From Hypericum androsaemum (lineage: Eukaryota; Streptophyta; Magnoliopsida; Malpighiales; Hypericaceae), in contig OZ023188.1 in the NCBI GenBank assembly GCA_963995505.1, positions 5,332,001-5,396,000 on the forward strand: a stretch of 64,000 nucleotides of DNA. The letters run 5' to 3'. Each line of letters begins with the position of its first letter. The stretch's first letter is position 1. The position numbers were made by a program, and so were the translations under genes. The notes beneath the pieces were generated by a model. The model was given only the letters and a program-made list of their open reading frames with translations. It was not told the origin of the DNA and made no database searches. Shown piece after piece: positions 11,382-24,153 of the stretch.

Positions 11382-13770
11382 CCCCCACACGTTAATATTT
11401 TCATGCTAGAAAAAGTGTTGACGTGTATCTGCTCTTAAACATGGATAAGACAAGACCGTAAATATATAAAAAATGTACCATCAAACCAGTCGAGACCTGG
11501 CTGTCGTAAATGATCACCAATTTGATCATAGGGCACACCATCGTTGAAGCTAATTGGTCGAGTAGATGTTTGTCTATATATACCTTTATAACTCAATCTT
11601 TATTCATCTCGAACAATCTCCAACTGAATTGACTCCCTTTTGGATCCCGAAATAGGCACGTTAAAATCTTGAATAACGGCTCTTTCATATAATTACCATA
11701 CAAGATAAGCCTAGAAGATGTACTTTTAGCATTGAAAATTTCTTCCTTGGCTGCTTTTGTATCTCTTTTAAACTCCGTGGATACTGTTCTTTCATCTCGG
11801 ACGATGACAAGGTCTTGAATTAATAGTTTTTCATCTTGAAATACTAGGTTGCCCATGATTCTCTTAAGCCGGTCTATCTTAGGCTCCGTGGCCGAGAAAG
11901 AGAAATTTATCCTTCATTGGAACGACCATATAATTGTTGTTGAAGGTCTCTAAGCTTTTGCTTTTGTTTTTGGATTTTTCGCTCCAACTTTCATCGTTAA
12001 GTCTTCGTGAGAGTCGGCTGATAAGACTCCAGAAACTTACCTCCCGAGTGTGGGTTTCGCTTTCTTGGCATCTCCTTATGTATATGCTTCATATGATAAC
12101 TTGGAGTCCTCGTGGGCCGCTCACTCCTTATGGGTCGTGTCTCACATTGTTCTTTCTTTGACCACGAAAGTTCTTCCTTAGGCACCCAAATCTTGAAGAG
12201 CTTCTTTTTCTGGAGAACTTCTTGCTCGATTGCTAATCGAGTGAACATGTCCCTCTTAACCTATGCGTACTCATGCTGACTCTTACCATTGCCAGATGAT
12301 TTCAACCTTGTTATTACATCCTTTTCCACACGTATGCACCGACCAAAGCAGCGTGTGACTTAAGGACGCTCGTTGTAATTTGAAACATTTAATGGTCGAG
12401 ATTGAATCGGCACGTTAGGTTGTTACTTCACCATACTCTTTCTTGGTTGAGGAGTTGGAGACTTGGCTTTATCATCCTTCACCTTCTTTGTCATGTGCAC
12501 GTCTTACCCCCCGGCCGAGATAATTTTGGCCGATGTATGAGCTTCGACTGCAATGCTACAATATTTTTCATGCCCCCCGGGTGAGAATAAATTCTGATTG
12601 ATACTCTGACTATAGGCTTGTCCTCCTGTGTCTTTCCGTTGAGTTGGAACAGAATAGGGCAAAAGAAGGTGGCTCACTACAGGTGGAACAAAGGGTGACT
12701 CGGACCTCCGCAACAGATGACTCGGCGGATGCCCTAAAATTTCCTTTGCTAGTGAAGGCCCAAAGATTCTCTTAGCCGGCGGAGGCCCTAGAATATCGTT
12801 TGTATTTGATACATCATCTATCAGTGTCTTGGTTGCCGATGTGACTTGTGTCAGGAATAACTCTTCCTTTTCCTCGAATATGGGTATTTTCAAGCTCGAT
12901 GGCCGCGGTGTCACCAACTATTGACTTATCATTTGTACGTCCTCTTCGACAATGGGAAAAGAATATTGTGTAGATTCAGCCAGTTTATGTACGACCGTCT
13001 CAAATCTAGTCTCAGAATCATGAGATTCATAAATGGGAAAGAAAGATTGTGTCGGGAATGATTCTTTCTTTTTATCGAATGTTCGCCTTGCAAGCTCAAT
13101 GGCCGTGGTGTCGGCCAACTGTGGACTTGCTATTTGGTCGACCTCTTGGATAGCCGAAATAAAGTGTTGTATAAATTCAGTCGATTCATGTACGGTTGTG
13201 TCGATCTTAATCTCTGAATCGTGTGAGTCAAAATCTTTTTGGTCTTCAAATTCATATACGCCACTTGATGATACCTCCATTGGGTGATTTGACTGAGAGT
13301 TGGCTACATATTCTACCGTAAATTCGGTATTTTCAAGCCTTCTTTCCAATTCTTGAATTGCCTCCTCACTAATGGGAACTCACATTAGGTACTTGAGGTA
13401 CTTCATTGTTTTGTGCCACGCAGTTATGCTCATGGTTTTATCATAGTCAAGCCAAAGGCCTCCAATATGGCTCCTCCTCCTGTATTCAACTTTCTCGACA
13501 ACTCTCTCGATGAGATATTCAATATTATCAATCAATTCATAATCAAAATAATAGTTATAAAGAAACCACCTTAAAACTTTTTCACTGGCCTCCTCAACAG
13601 CCTCTTGATTAGCAACTTCGAAACAAAAAAATACCAGACAACCTTTCCTTCATGGTCATCAAAGATTTCATCTTTTTAGATTGACTAACCTTTGGTATTG
13701 TGGATGTAATTTTCTTATCCAAACTTCGATTGAAGCAAACTTGTTGTCCTTGGAAATCTGATAGACATGT
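11382..13770 (-). mobile_element. Element E1 internal region with an unrecognised, decayed coding sequence
   Basis: A series of minus-strand frames (13349-12918, 12917-12504, 12248-11997, 11856-11593) also occurs in element E2, where some frames are joined differently. The deduced protein is acidic and Ser/Thr-rich, with a loosely repeated block (QLADTTAIELARRTF, later QLADTEAIKLAIPIF), and ends in a basic stretch and a possible coiled coil. I see no zinc knuckle, protease, RT, RNase H or integrase. It could be a highly divergent gag or a captured host sequence. Stops and frameshifts show it is dead here. Confidence 0.6.
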
Positions 13771-15012
13771 CTTCAATTTAATCTGAAATAGCCATCTCCT
13801 AATTCGAACAAGAAAAAGACCAAAATGCCTTTCAAAGATGATGAATTCGCAATCAACTTACAGATCGACCAGTCTGTAGTATTTTGATTGTATCTTCCTG
13901 GTACAAACTCCAATTTTGGCGTTCTTAGTGTCCACTAAAAGAGGAAACAATGATCTTCAATTTTGGTGAGGAAATCTTCTTCGATTCAACTCCAAAAAAG
14001 GCCGAAACACTCTCCAAAGCTGGATGACCTTGCTGGACGTCTTCTTTCAATATAACTTTTGACCAGTTTTGTCCCTTTTGAGGAAGGTCTCAAAATCATA
14101 TGTGGAAGCTCCAGTGCTTAAACACAACAATCACTCTTCTCAGACGCCCTTCTTAGTCCCACCGAGCATGCCAAAAAACTGTTGCCGATAAATTACGGTA
14201 GAACGTCAGAAATGATCTTTAAAATAGGTCCGAAGTGGTCGTCCCAAGAGCAATTCGAACGAATAGGTAAAGATGGAAGAAATATGGGGAGCAAGAAGAG
14301 AAGAGTTAGATTAAAGTAGGTAGGTGAAAATAGAATTGATAGAGAATAAAGAACTTTATTGAAAATATGGGGGAGAGGGGGAAGAAAAAAATATAAAGAT
14401 AAAAGCTAGAGGCTACATAAGATAAATGATATGAATGTTTGATGTTTGGCTTGTGGGTCTATCTTCATGCCTCTTCCAAGCCCTTATTATATAGAAAAAC
14501 TAACTCAATCCCATACAAAAAAAATCTACTCTCAAAATTTCCGACACAAGTCTGACCTCTTTTTGCGCTGAATTTGGAAAAGTCACAAACAAGAAAGTTC
14601 TAGGTCTTCAATTTAATATGAAATAGCCATCTCCTAATTCGAAAGAAAAAAAGACCAAAATGCCTTTCAAAGACGATGAATTCGCAATCAACTTACAGAT
14701 CGACCAGTCTGCAGTATTTTGATTGTATCTTCCTGCTAAAAACTCTGATTTTGGCGTTCTTAGTGTTTACAGAAAGAGGAGGCAACGATCTTCAATTTTG
14801 GTGAGGAAATCTTCTTCGATTCAGCATCAAAAAGGGCCAAAACACTCTCCAAAGCTGGACGACCTTGCTGGACGTCTTCTTTCAGTACCACTTTTGACCA
14901 GTTTTGTCCCTTTTGAGGAAGGTCTCAAAATCATGTGGAAGCTCATATGCTTGGACACAACAATTACTCTTCTCAGACACCCTCATTAGTCCCAACGAGC
15001 ATGCCAAAAAAC
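13771..15012 (-). mobile_element. Element E1 leader and partial LTR, duplicated (leader-LTR-leader)
   Basis: Leader sequence at 13771-14179 is followed by an E-family LTR fragment at 14180-14607 and then a second leader at 14608-15012. The two leaders share CAGATCGACCAGTCTG and the primer-site region CGAGCATGCCAAAAAACTG. The LTR fragment carries the same internal deletion of about 250 bp as the LTR at 37708-38254. The layout suggests unequal recombination between E copies. Confidence 0.65.
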
Positions 15013-15722
15013 TGTTGCTGATAAATTATGGTAGAACATTGGAAACAATCTTTAGACTAGGTCCGGAGTGGTCGTCCCAAGAGCGATTCGAACGAATAGT
15101 TAAAGATGGAAAAAATATGGGGAGCAAGAAGAGAAGAATTAGATTAGAGTAGGTAGGAGAGAAAAGAATTGATAGAGCAGAAAAAACTTTATTGAAAATA
15201 TGGGGGAGAGGGGGAAGGGAAAAATATAAAGATAAAAGCTAGAGGTTACATAAGATAAATGATTTGAATGTTTGATGTTTGGTTTATGGGTCTCTCTTCA
15301 TGACTCTGCCAAGCTCTCATTATATAGAAAAACTAAATCAACCCCATACAAGAAAATCCTAGGCCGTGTTCAATATAGGAAAATCCAACATAGCCCCGGC
15401 CTAATAAGGAAAATACAAACTGCTGAAACTTATAACCTAATTTTGCGTATTTTTGTGTGTGTCAAATTTGGCAAAGTTATAAACTAGAAAGTTGTAGATC
15501 TATGTCTTATCTTTCTTGACTTTTGCAATCATATTAATCTGTTACTTGAGTCGAAAGATACGGTATTTTTACCAAAATAGGTTCAGCAGATCTACAGCAT
15601 AGTAAAAAATATTTACTCTCGAAACTTCTGACCCAAGTTTGACCTCCTTTTGCGCTGAATTTGGAGAAGTTACAAACAAGAAAGTTCTAGGTCTTTGTTT
15701 TATCTTTTTGTAGCTTTTAGAA
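15013..15722 (-). mobile_element. Element E1 5' LTR, first part (split by element F)
   Basis: The LTR begins TGTTGCTGATAAATT on the plus strand and runs 710 bp until element F interrupts it. The missing 89 bp resume at 23878-23966, giving 799 bp, against 798 bp for the complete LTR at 34228-35025. It contains a TATA-like TATATAATGAG on the minus strand. Just left of it (about 14995-15012, minus strand) TTTTTTGGCATGCTCG is the likely primer-binding region. Confidence 0.85.
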
Positions 15723-17477
15723 TGTAATACCCGACCATGTGAGATATACTCAATTAGATTTAGTTAAGTAAAGTTATTTCATAAGATAAGAATATACTAT
15801 ATTAGAAAATAATAATGTAAATTGATCATCAAAAAATTTTAAAAATATGATTAAATATAATTTAGTACGGATTAAATTGAGGTACTAAATAAAATTAAAT
15901 TTGTGAACTTAATTAACAATCGAAGAAAAGAAATGAGACACATCAACTAGAAAACGTGGAAAGAAAAAGAAATGAACTAAGATAAATCTGAGAAAAATAG
16001 AAATAAAAAAAAGATGAGTAAAACGTGTATGTAAATTAAGGTGTCAGCAGAGAAAAAGTAAGCAGTAGATATGTTAGACTTGGAGGAAGAATTATAAGAT
16101 TTTATACAGATAAGTTTCTATCGAAACAAAATTTATTCTCATCAGAACCGAAACTAGACCTTAAATAGGAAACTAAGGCAGAGAAAATTTAGAAGGCGAG
16201 TAAAAATAATGAAATTAAGAAACTTATCGGTAAGAGCCAATTTGTCTGATGGTTTGGAAAATCTCAATCGGTAAATAAATAATATGTGACTCGTGCTTTC
16301 TTTGGCGCACTCTATTTATTTGTCATGATTTGAATATGGTACTATTAGTGGATATTGTGCATTTGTCATATGAGCATTATGATGTGACATTATGACTTGT
16401 AAGAGTTTGTTTAATTGGGCCAGATGGGGCAATGTATATGTTTGGTTCGTTGAAACCTATGGATTTGATTGATATGAAAGTTTGATATGATATGGTTGCC
16501 TACGACGGGCAGAACTATTTGGCCGATGAGGTTGGTCTGATATGGTATGGTTGCCTACGACGGGCAGAACTATTTGACCGATGTGGTTGGTCTGATATGG
16601 TATGGTTGCCTACGGTGGGCAGAACTATTTGGCCGATGAGGTTGGTCTGATATAATATGGTTGCCTACGGCGGGCAGAACTATTTAGCCAAGGAGGTTGG
16701 TCTCATATGATATGGTTGTCTACGGTGGGCAGAACTATTTGGCCGAGGAGGTTGGTTGATAGTGGTGCCTTTGATATATGGTATCCTCATGTTGGAGAGG
16801 GAGTGACACGATTTAGATTTTGCCGAATATTCGTCCAGTGCTGTGATTTGATTTTGGAATTATGTGTTCATATGCCAAATTACATGACGGTATGAGACGT
16901 TGTGTAGTTTACTCTTGTTTCTGTACCTTTGTGATTATATGTAAACATTGTACACGTCCGCATGATTCAATTATCATGTTAGTCATATGTATGTGTTAGG
17001 TATGTTTGTGCATTGAGTTGCTAAATAAATTGTGATGCATATGTTATTTGTTTACTGGGTGTTCCAAAACACTCATCCCCCCTCTCACGAGTTTTGCAGG
17101 AACTCGTACACTAGTTGTGTTGGTTCGGAGATCTACTCTGAACGTACCAAGTCCAATTTGTTCTCCAGAACTTGCATCGAGGTCTCCAATTTGTATTTTG
17201 CTCTTTCATCTAGAAGCTCCGTAGTTACAAGATTTACTTTGATCCTGGGAATGTTTAATTATTAAGAGTATATTAATTTTATTTAGTCAAACAAAGCCTT
17301 ACAAATGGTTGTAAAATTTTGGTATTTAAAATGCAAGGTAATTTAAGTTTTAGTTATAAACTTAATGGTTTAAGATTTGTATGAATTTGAATAAGTTTGA
17401 GGCTGGCTAGATTTCTTAAGTGATTAAAGGAATTAAAATCTAGCGCCGGTCACCGACCTCGGATTTGGGTCGTGACA
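15723..17477 (+). repeat. Element F 5' LTR (1755 bp, shortened)
   Basis: Compared with the 3' LTR it lacks about 1.1 kb near 16217-16237. Because the related G-family LTRs are also long (2.2-2.4 kb), a deletion here is likelier than an insertion in the other. It contains five copies of a 55-bp tandem repeat at 16483-16755. Confidence 0.85.
16483..16755 (+). repeat. 55-bp minisatellite, 5 copies, in F 5' LTR
   Basis: The unit starts GATATGATATGGTTGCCTAC and ends GATGAGGTTGGTCT, with a few substitutions per copy. The same array occurs in all four F/G LTRs of the window with 3-5 copies. Confidence 0.9.
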
Positions 17478-20400
17478 GACTTGGTATTAGAGCTCTAGGA
17501 TAGAGCCTTGTTTAAAACATCATGTCAAGTATCTTAAGTTATGCTACAGAGCATAGGATTCCTCATATCTTGATGTCCCTTCCATCTGTGTCATTTGCTA
17601 TACCTTAATATTTTCGGTGTTTGAACATAATGGTGTGATGAATTGAAAAGTTGTTTGAGATGTTTATGTTTGAGATTCTTATGTGAGGAACTTATGTGAT
17701 ACATTATTGATATGACGAGGCATTTACACTGCATTTTGGTGAGAACTCAGGTCCTATTTGTATATTTATTCCTTTGAAGAGCCCATTTGAGTATATATTT
17801 TTATATATATATATGAAAATCATTCCTTGGGTGAGATTTTGATGAAGTGACTGATCACCACTTTGTCCAAATCATCTGAACACCCTTATATATTTGATTT
17901 CTTCCTATGTATGTTGGGCCATTGGTTTGAGTCTCACCAAATGTTTGAGTTATGTCTTTATGAACTCTTCTACTTTGTTTATTTATGCATTGAGAATGTT
18001 CTTTTGAGTTTAAATATGTTTGGAAAGTTGAAGCTATGAACAATGTTATGTGTAAGGAGAATACATGAGAAACTAAGTCATAACTATTCTATGGAAATAA
18101 AAATAAATATATTCGAAAAGTAATATGAGATTAATTATGAATAGAAATTATGATATTTAACTTATATGAAATTAAACTACAACTAAGTTATTGCTTTTAC
18201 AACTTTAAATACTTTGAGGAATCTAAGATTTAGTATGATATTTGGTTTGGATTATGGTTATGGATCTGGAAAGAGACTTTTGATACGATAAGTTATACAA
18301 TGTTTATTGACAATGTAGTTCAACTACATAAAATTTGAATGGAACATAGTTCCAAGAAAAGTACAAAATTCTAACTATTGGTCCGATAAATAATTCTGAG
18401 GCTAGATAGAAGCCTTCAAAATTTGAGTAAAGTTTCTGTGTGTAATCAGATAATGATTTGATGCATACAACTTAAGTGTTGAAGAATGTGAGGTAGAGAT
18501 ATGACATAAAATTTTGATAATTTATAAATCAGGTAGCTTATAGCTACAATAAGCATACAAATATTGAGATAGTATATGTAAGCTCTATAAGATAGCGGGA
18601 AGAAAATGTTATTTGTATAAGAGAAATTTGAGATAAATCATCAATTAGACATCGGCTCAGAGAGAGAAATGAAGGAAAAGATTTGACTAGTGAAAATTTG
18701 GTAAAAGTTAGCTCGAATAAAAAAAAAGAAAAGGTAAGTATGACAAAGTAAATTTGGGGGCAAAAATATTAATTTTGTAATCAGTTTGTGTGAAACTTAA
18801 CAAAATTATTTGGTTAGTGAAATATGAAACAAGAAAAGCCGAGAGCTTAAAAGAAAGTATGTTAAAGTAATTTCTTTGAGAAGTAGAGGATAAAGAAATT
18901 AAAGAATAGGAGTACACATGGTTTGTAGACTTTGGAACCTATGTTAGATTTTGCAAAATTTTGAGATGTGAAGTGATAAGATATGAGTGACTTAATAGTC
19001 ACAAAAGTTGTATTAGTATGAAGATAAGCTAAAGTGAAATTTGAGTTCAAATTTGAGAAAAATACCAGGTAAAGGTAAATTGGTATGTGCTTCGATGGAT
19101 GTATTTTGTAGATAGCACTCCATAAAGTAAACCCTTTAGCAGTTATGTGGGTATAAAAAATGTTGAACGGTCTACGAAACACCAAGACAATTATGTTGAG
19201 AACTAGAGAATCTATGTACAAGCAAAGAGATATCTGCTAAGATACGTGAGCTTTGGTATGAAATTGTGTGCGAATGATATAATCTATCTATAACAAGTAA
19301 AAAAAATATTGTTAATGAAAAACTTGAAAAGCAACAAGATTTACTGGGGAAAGAAAATTCTTTTAGGTTTGATGGATGATGAGTTAGTTTATTTTGAAAG
19401 CAAGATTGATCAGTATGATGACTATGGAATAAAAAAGTTGAAGAAACTTAAGGACAAAGATTCTTGCAGGTTGGTAAATATTTTAAGGTAGTTTTGTCAA
19501 ATTGTAATATGAATGACATAAGGTCACAGTGCTAATGGAAGAGGACTGATCTTTGGAACTTAGTGAATATTCTACGAGGTTGTGTTGTATTATCTGGTTC
19601 ATAAATACGATGAAATTTGTTATAAGGATTATGATTCGATGCTAAAGTCTATCAAAAATAGGTTCAATTTTTAATAAAATAATGGTGTAATGCATAGTAA
19701 AAAGAGCTTAAAAATATATTATAACTAACATAGTGAACTTCATGAAACTACAATTATATATACGATTTATACCAATGAGAGCTTTGGTAATAGAGAAAGG
19801 CATGGTTGGGAACTTGATAATTATTTTGGAGTGTTGGTGGATTTAAGTTAGTGGAAGGCTATGATTTTGGATTCTGGAGGTAATGCAATGATATGATTGG
19901 TTGTTGAAGCCTTTTGGTTGTGTCATGGTGATGAAGCCATTGAGATTAATTGTGAAACGTGTGTACGATTTTCGTATAATTGACTAATTGAAAGAATTGG
20001 TAAAACTACCGAACAAGTGGTCTAGGGATGACCTGAATTAAGGGTTGAGTAGAACTACCGAATGAATGACCCAAAAATAAAATTAAGCGAAATTTATTGA
20101 AAGAATTATAAGTATAACAAAAAATTTGAGATCCATGGAATTAACAAAGATAAGAGGGTTGCACATAAGTAAGTTTGTGTCTAAGAAAAATGATGAAAAG
20201 AGATAATAGAAGTCATGGCTAACTTCCTGGTAATGTCAGAAAGTATTAGATTTGAAATTACGCAAAAGGTGAAATGTATATGACGTGAAATTGAAAACAT
20301 TAAACTTAAGACTTTGTGAAAGTTCTAGGTGAGAATTTGACGGAATGATTGGTGTTTATGAATTAACTAGTATGGTCGAGACATAAGACTAATATACCCT

Positions 20401-21032
20401 TTATGGTTAAGGCTATAGTATCAAATGCAAATTTTTTTTTAAAATTGATCGAGTAACTAGTATAATTAGAAGAAGATATATGTAATAAATAAATTGTTAA
20501 AACTTTGATCCAAAAAAATTAATTCGATTTGATTTGTTTGGAGAATAAATGAGAAGACTAAAGGTTATTCTTATGGATAAGATATGAAAAGATATATAAT
20601 TTAATGGAAAGATGCACACGTAGTCAAGAGATCCTTGTAAAAGAGAGATGAATTTTGGGAGAAGATGTAGACCTACAGTAAGTTGTTTAAGAATTTAGAG
20701 CAAATAGTGGCATGTTACATTCACCACAATGGCGACATTGTCACGTAAAAGTTGTATCTAGTTATCAAATGAATTTATATGATAATAATTTTTCTCTTAT
20801 CTTGAAATCACAAATAGTTAAGATTAGTTAAATTTGGTAGACGACAAGTTTCAGAGAGAATTTTGGATAAGAAATTTTGAAAATTTTGAAATAAAAATTT
20901 TCAAATTTACAAAGTAAATAAGAACACAATACATAAACTATAAAGATCTACAATAAGATACTAATAAAGTATTCATCTATTTAGATGATCATAGATAAAT
21001 TCGGGGACCAAATTTTTATAAGGAGGGGAGAA
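17478..21032 (+). mobile_element. Element F internal region, noncoding
   Basis: AT-rich; begins with the primer site at 17482-17493 and ends with the polypurine tract at 21020-21032. It aligns in many blocks with the G interior (41928-45398), for example GTTGTTTGAGATGTTTATG. Only short random ORFs are present. This is the layout of a large retrotransposon derivative (LARD). Confidence 0.75.
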
Positions 21033-23872
21033 TGTAATACCCGACCATGTGAGATATACTCAATTAGATTTAGTTAAGTAAAGTCATTTCATAAGATAAG
21101 AATATACTATATTAGAAAAATAATGTAAATTGATCATCGAGAAATTTTAAAAATATGATTAAATATAATTTGGTACGGATTAAATTGAGGTACTAAATAA
21201 AATAAAATTTGTGAACTTAATTAACAATCGAAGAAAAGAAATGAGACACATCAACTAGAAAACGTGGAAAGAAAAAGAAATGAACTAAGATAAATCTGAG
21301 AAAAATAGAAAAAAAGATGAGTAAAACGTGTATGTAAATTAAGGTGTCAGCAAAGAAAAAGTAAGTAGTAGATATGTTAGACTTGGAGGAAGAATTATAA
21401 GATTCTATACAGATAAGTTTCTACCGAAACAAAATTTATTCTCATCAGAACCGAAACTAGACCTTAAATTGGAAACAAAGGCAGATAAAATTTAGAAGGC
21501 GAGTAAAAATAATGAAAGAAGCGTGGGTATCACCAAAGGTTGACACCTAAGTAAAGGAAAATAATAGAAGTTGAGATTAGGTGTTATAGATAAGTTCAAC
21601 TTGCCAGCAAAGGTAAAAAATAAAAATAAAAAGCGGTGCAGATATCTTGGACGAGCGGATGAAAGTATATAACCTGGTTAATGAGTTAAAATTGCTCATT
21701 CTACCACTGAACCAGTAAACAATAACAGAGAGAAAAGAAAATGAAAGCAAGATAGAAAGTAAAACTAAAGGAAAGAAGGAAATTTTACTAAGGTGAGCTC
21801 ATCTCCTCATTATTTGAAGGCTTTGTTAGTAATTTTGTTAGAAAGAATAATACAGAGATAAAAATATCAATTAGATTAACTACTATAATTTAAATAATTA
21901 AAATCTTAAGCCCTGGCCATGATTAGAAACGAAACTAAACAAAAGAAAGAAGGTAAAATATTAATCCGGCCCTAGGTAAGCATGTTCGAATTATGTTCAT
22001 CTTTATTATTTAATTATGAGCAGGAAAGTTAAGTGGGGACAACAACTCTGCTTTAGTACCGAAACTACAATGTAATTAGAAATAAATGGTTTGGTTATAT
22101 TAAATTAGTTAAGGAAATTATAGTAATTAAGAACATTTCATGATTCTATGTTTTAACGGAAGCAAGAGAAAGTTAAAAGAACGTAGAGAAAATTTAAGAG
22201 CTCAACTAACTAAGTAAGATTATTTCTATTGTTTAGATCGGATTATTTCTGCGCAAGTAATCTAAGAATCAAGGTCAAGTTATAATCATATCAGATAGTA
22301 CAAAAATTTATAGGTTGAGTTAGTTATGTTTCCCAAGCAAAACTGTTGATCGTGAAGAGAGGAGAAATTATTAATTGAAATACTTATTGATCATCAACAA
22401 ATTGGGAATGAAAGTTTGTTCCGAGTTAAATAAGAACAACCTGTTGCCAATGGAAAATTCAAATAGTAAATTAAAAATAGAAATAAATAATGATTTATTA
22501 AATTGGAAAAATTTTGGTGGTGAATTGCGTCAAGTTGAAATTGAATAGTTTTTATGGTAATGTTGTATTTTGAGATTGATCAAGGCGTTGAAAATGAAGG
22601 ACTCGATTAAGAAGAGGAAGCGACGGGAAGAGCCAATTTGTCTGATGGTTTGGAAAATCTCAATCGGTAAATAAATAATATGTGACTCGTGCTTTCTTTG
22701 ACGAACTCTATTTATTTGTCATGATTTGAATATGGTACTATTAGTGGATATTGTGCATTTGTCATATGAGCATTATGATGTGACATTATGACTTGTAAGA
22801 GTTTGTTTGATTGGGCCAGATGGGGCAATGTATATGTTTGATTCGTTGAAACCTATGGATTTGATTGATATGAAAGTTTGATATGATATGGTTGCCTACG
22901 GCGGGCAGAACTATTTGGCCGATGAGGTTGGTCTGATATGGTATGGTTGCCTACGGCGGGCAGAACTATTTGGCCGATGAGGTTGGTCTGATATGGTATG
23001 GTTGCCTACGGCGGGCAAAACTATTTGGCCGAGGAGGTTGGTCTGATATGATATGGTTGTCTACGGCGGGCATAACTATTTGGCCGAGGAGGTTGGTCTG
23101 ATACGGTATGGTTGCCTTCCGGCGGGCAGAACTATTTGGCCGAGGAGGTTGGTTGATAATGGTGCCTTTGATATATGGTATCCTCATGTTGGAGAGGGAG
23201 TGACATGATTTAGATTTTGTCGAATATTCGTCCAGTGCTGTGATTTGATTTTGGAATTATGTATTTATATGCCAAATTACGTGATGGTATGAGACGACGT
23301 TTAGTTTACTCTTGTTTTTGTGCCTTTGTGATTATATGTAAATATTGTACACGTCCGCATGATTCAATTATCATGTTAGTCATATGCATGTGTTAGGTAT
23401 GTTTGTGGATTGAGTGGCTAAATAAATTGCGATGCATATGTTATTCGTTTACTAGGTGTTCCAAAACACTCATCCCCCCTCACCAGTTTTGCAGGAACTC
23501 GTACACGAGTTGTGTTGGTTTGGAGATCTACTCTGAACGTACCAAGTCCAATTTGTTTTCCAGAACTTGCATCGAGGTCTCCAATTTGTATTTTGCTCTT
23601 TCATCTAGAAGCTCCGTAGTTACAAGATTTACTTTGATCTTGGGAATGTTTAATTATTAAGAGTATATTAATTTTGTTTAATCGAACAAAGCTTGACAAA
23701 TGGTTGTAAAATTTTGGTATTTAAAATGCAAGGTAATATAAGTTTTAGTTATAATTTTAATGGTCTAAGATTTGTAAGAATTTGAATAAGTTTGAGACTA
23801 GCTAGATTTCTTAGGTGATTAAAGGAATTGAAATCTAGCGCCGGTCACCGACCTCGGATTTGGGTCATGACA
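21033..23872 (+). repeat. Element F 3' LTR (2840 bp)
   Basis: Matches the 5' LTR on both sides of a 1.1-kb stretch (about 21513-22630) that the 5' LTR lacks. Five 55-bp repeat copies lie at 22880-23154. Ends ATGACA, then TAGAA. Confidence 0.88.
22880..23154 (+). repeat. 55-bp minisatellite, 5 copies, in F 3' LTR
   Basis: Same unit as at 16483-16755. A 73-codon minus-strand frame across it (repeating RPNSSA) is an artefact of the repeat. Confidence 0.88.
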
Positions 23873-23877
23873 TAGAA

Positions 23878-23966
23878 TTCTATCAATCGGATACAGAAGT
23901 AGGAAGATGCGTCTATTTTACTGAGACATGGTGAAACAAATCTGTAGATTAATTTTCCGCTCCAAC
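23878..23966 (-). mobile_element. Element E1 5' LTR, remaining 89 bp
   Basis: This continues the LTR interrupted at 15722 and ends CTCCAACA, the mirror of TGTTGG at the minus-strand LTR start. Right after it comes GTTTG, the target site also seen at element E2. Confidence 0.85.
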
Positions 23967-24153
23967 AGTTTGAAAAAATATTTTATAGTAATTATACTAT
24001 ACTTTCTTTTGTACAACTAATGATGGTATAGTATTTTGCATGGTATTTACAGAGACCATATAAAGGTGGAAGGAATTGGAAAGTTGTTCGATTGTTATTT
24101 AAAACATAAAAAATTCATTTTTGGTAGTAAAATTAGAAAAAAATTTTCTGCCA
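23967..24153 (-). other. GH9 promoter-derived fragment
   Basis: This matches 38255-38450 and 54861-55060 and, more loosely, the promoters of the intact GH9 genes (GGTATTTACAGAGACCATAT compared with GGTATTTATAGAGACCATA; AAAACATAAAAAATTCATTTTTGG). It is the distal part of a GH9 promoter into which element E inserted. It joins GH9 exon 7 at 24153/24154 over the shared bases TAAA. Confidence 0.65.

Larger units (their letters stand above)
15723..23872 (+). mobile_element. Element F: 8.15-kb non-autonomous LTR retrotransposon with TSD TAGAA
   Basis: LTR 15723-17477, internal DNA, LTR 21033-23872. Both LTRs begin TGTAATACCCGACC and end in GACA. TAGAA lies immediately outside each end (15718-15722 and 23873-23877), so the boundaries are firm. 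TGGTATTAGAGC at 17482 is a one-base variant of the initiator tRNA-Met primer site, and AAGGAGGGGAGAA before 21033 is the polypurine tract. The plus orientation follows from these. No gag or pol is recognisable in the 3.55-kb interior. Confidence 0.92.

Noticed and set aside
16483..16755. Regular 55-bp repeats considered as a CRISPR-like array
   Set aside because: The repeats are contiguous without spacers, lie in LTRs of plant retroelements, and recur at the same LTR position in four LTRs.
18708..19221. Two overlapping minus-strand ORFs (69 and 119 codons)
   Set aside because: AT-rich interior of element F; low-complexity Phe/Leu/Ser translation and no counterpart open in the G interior.
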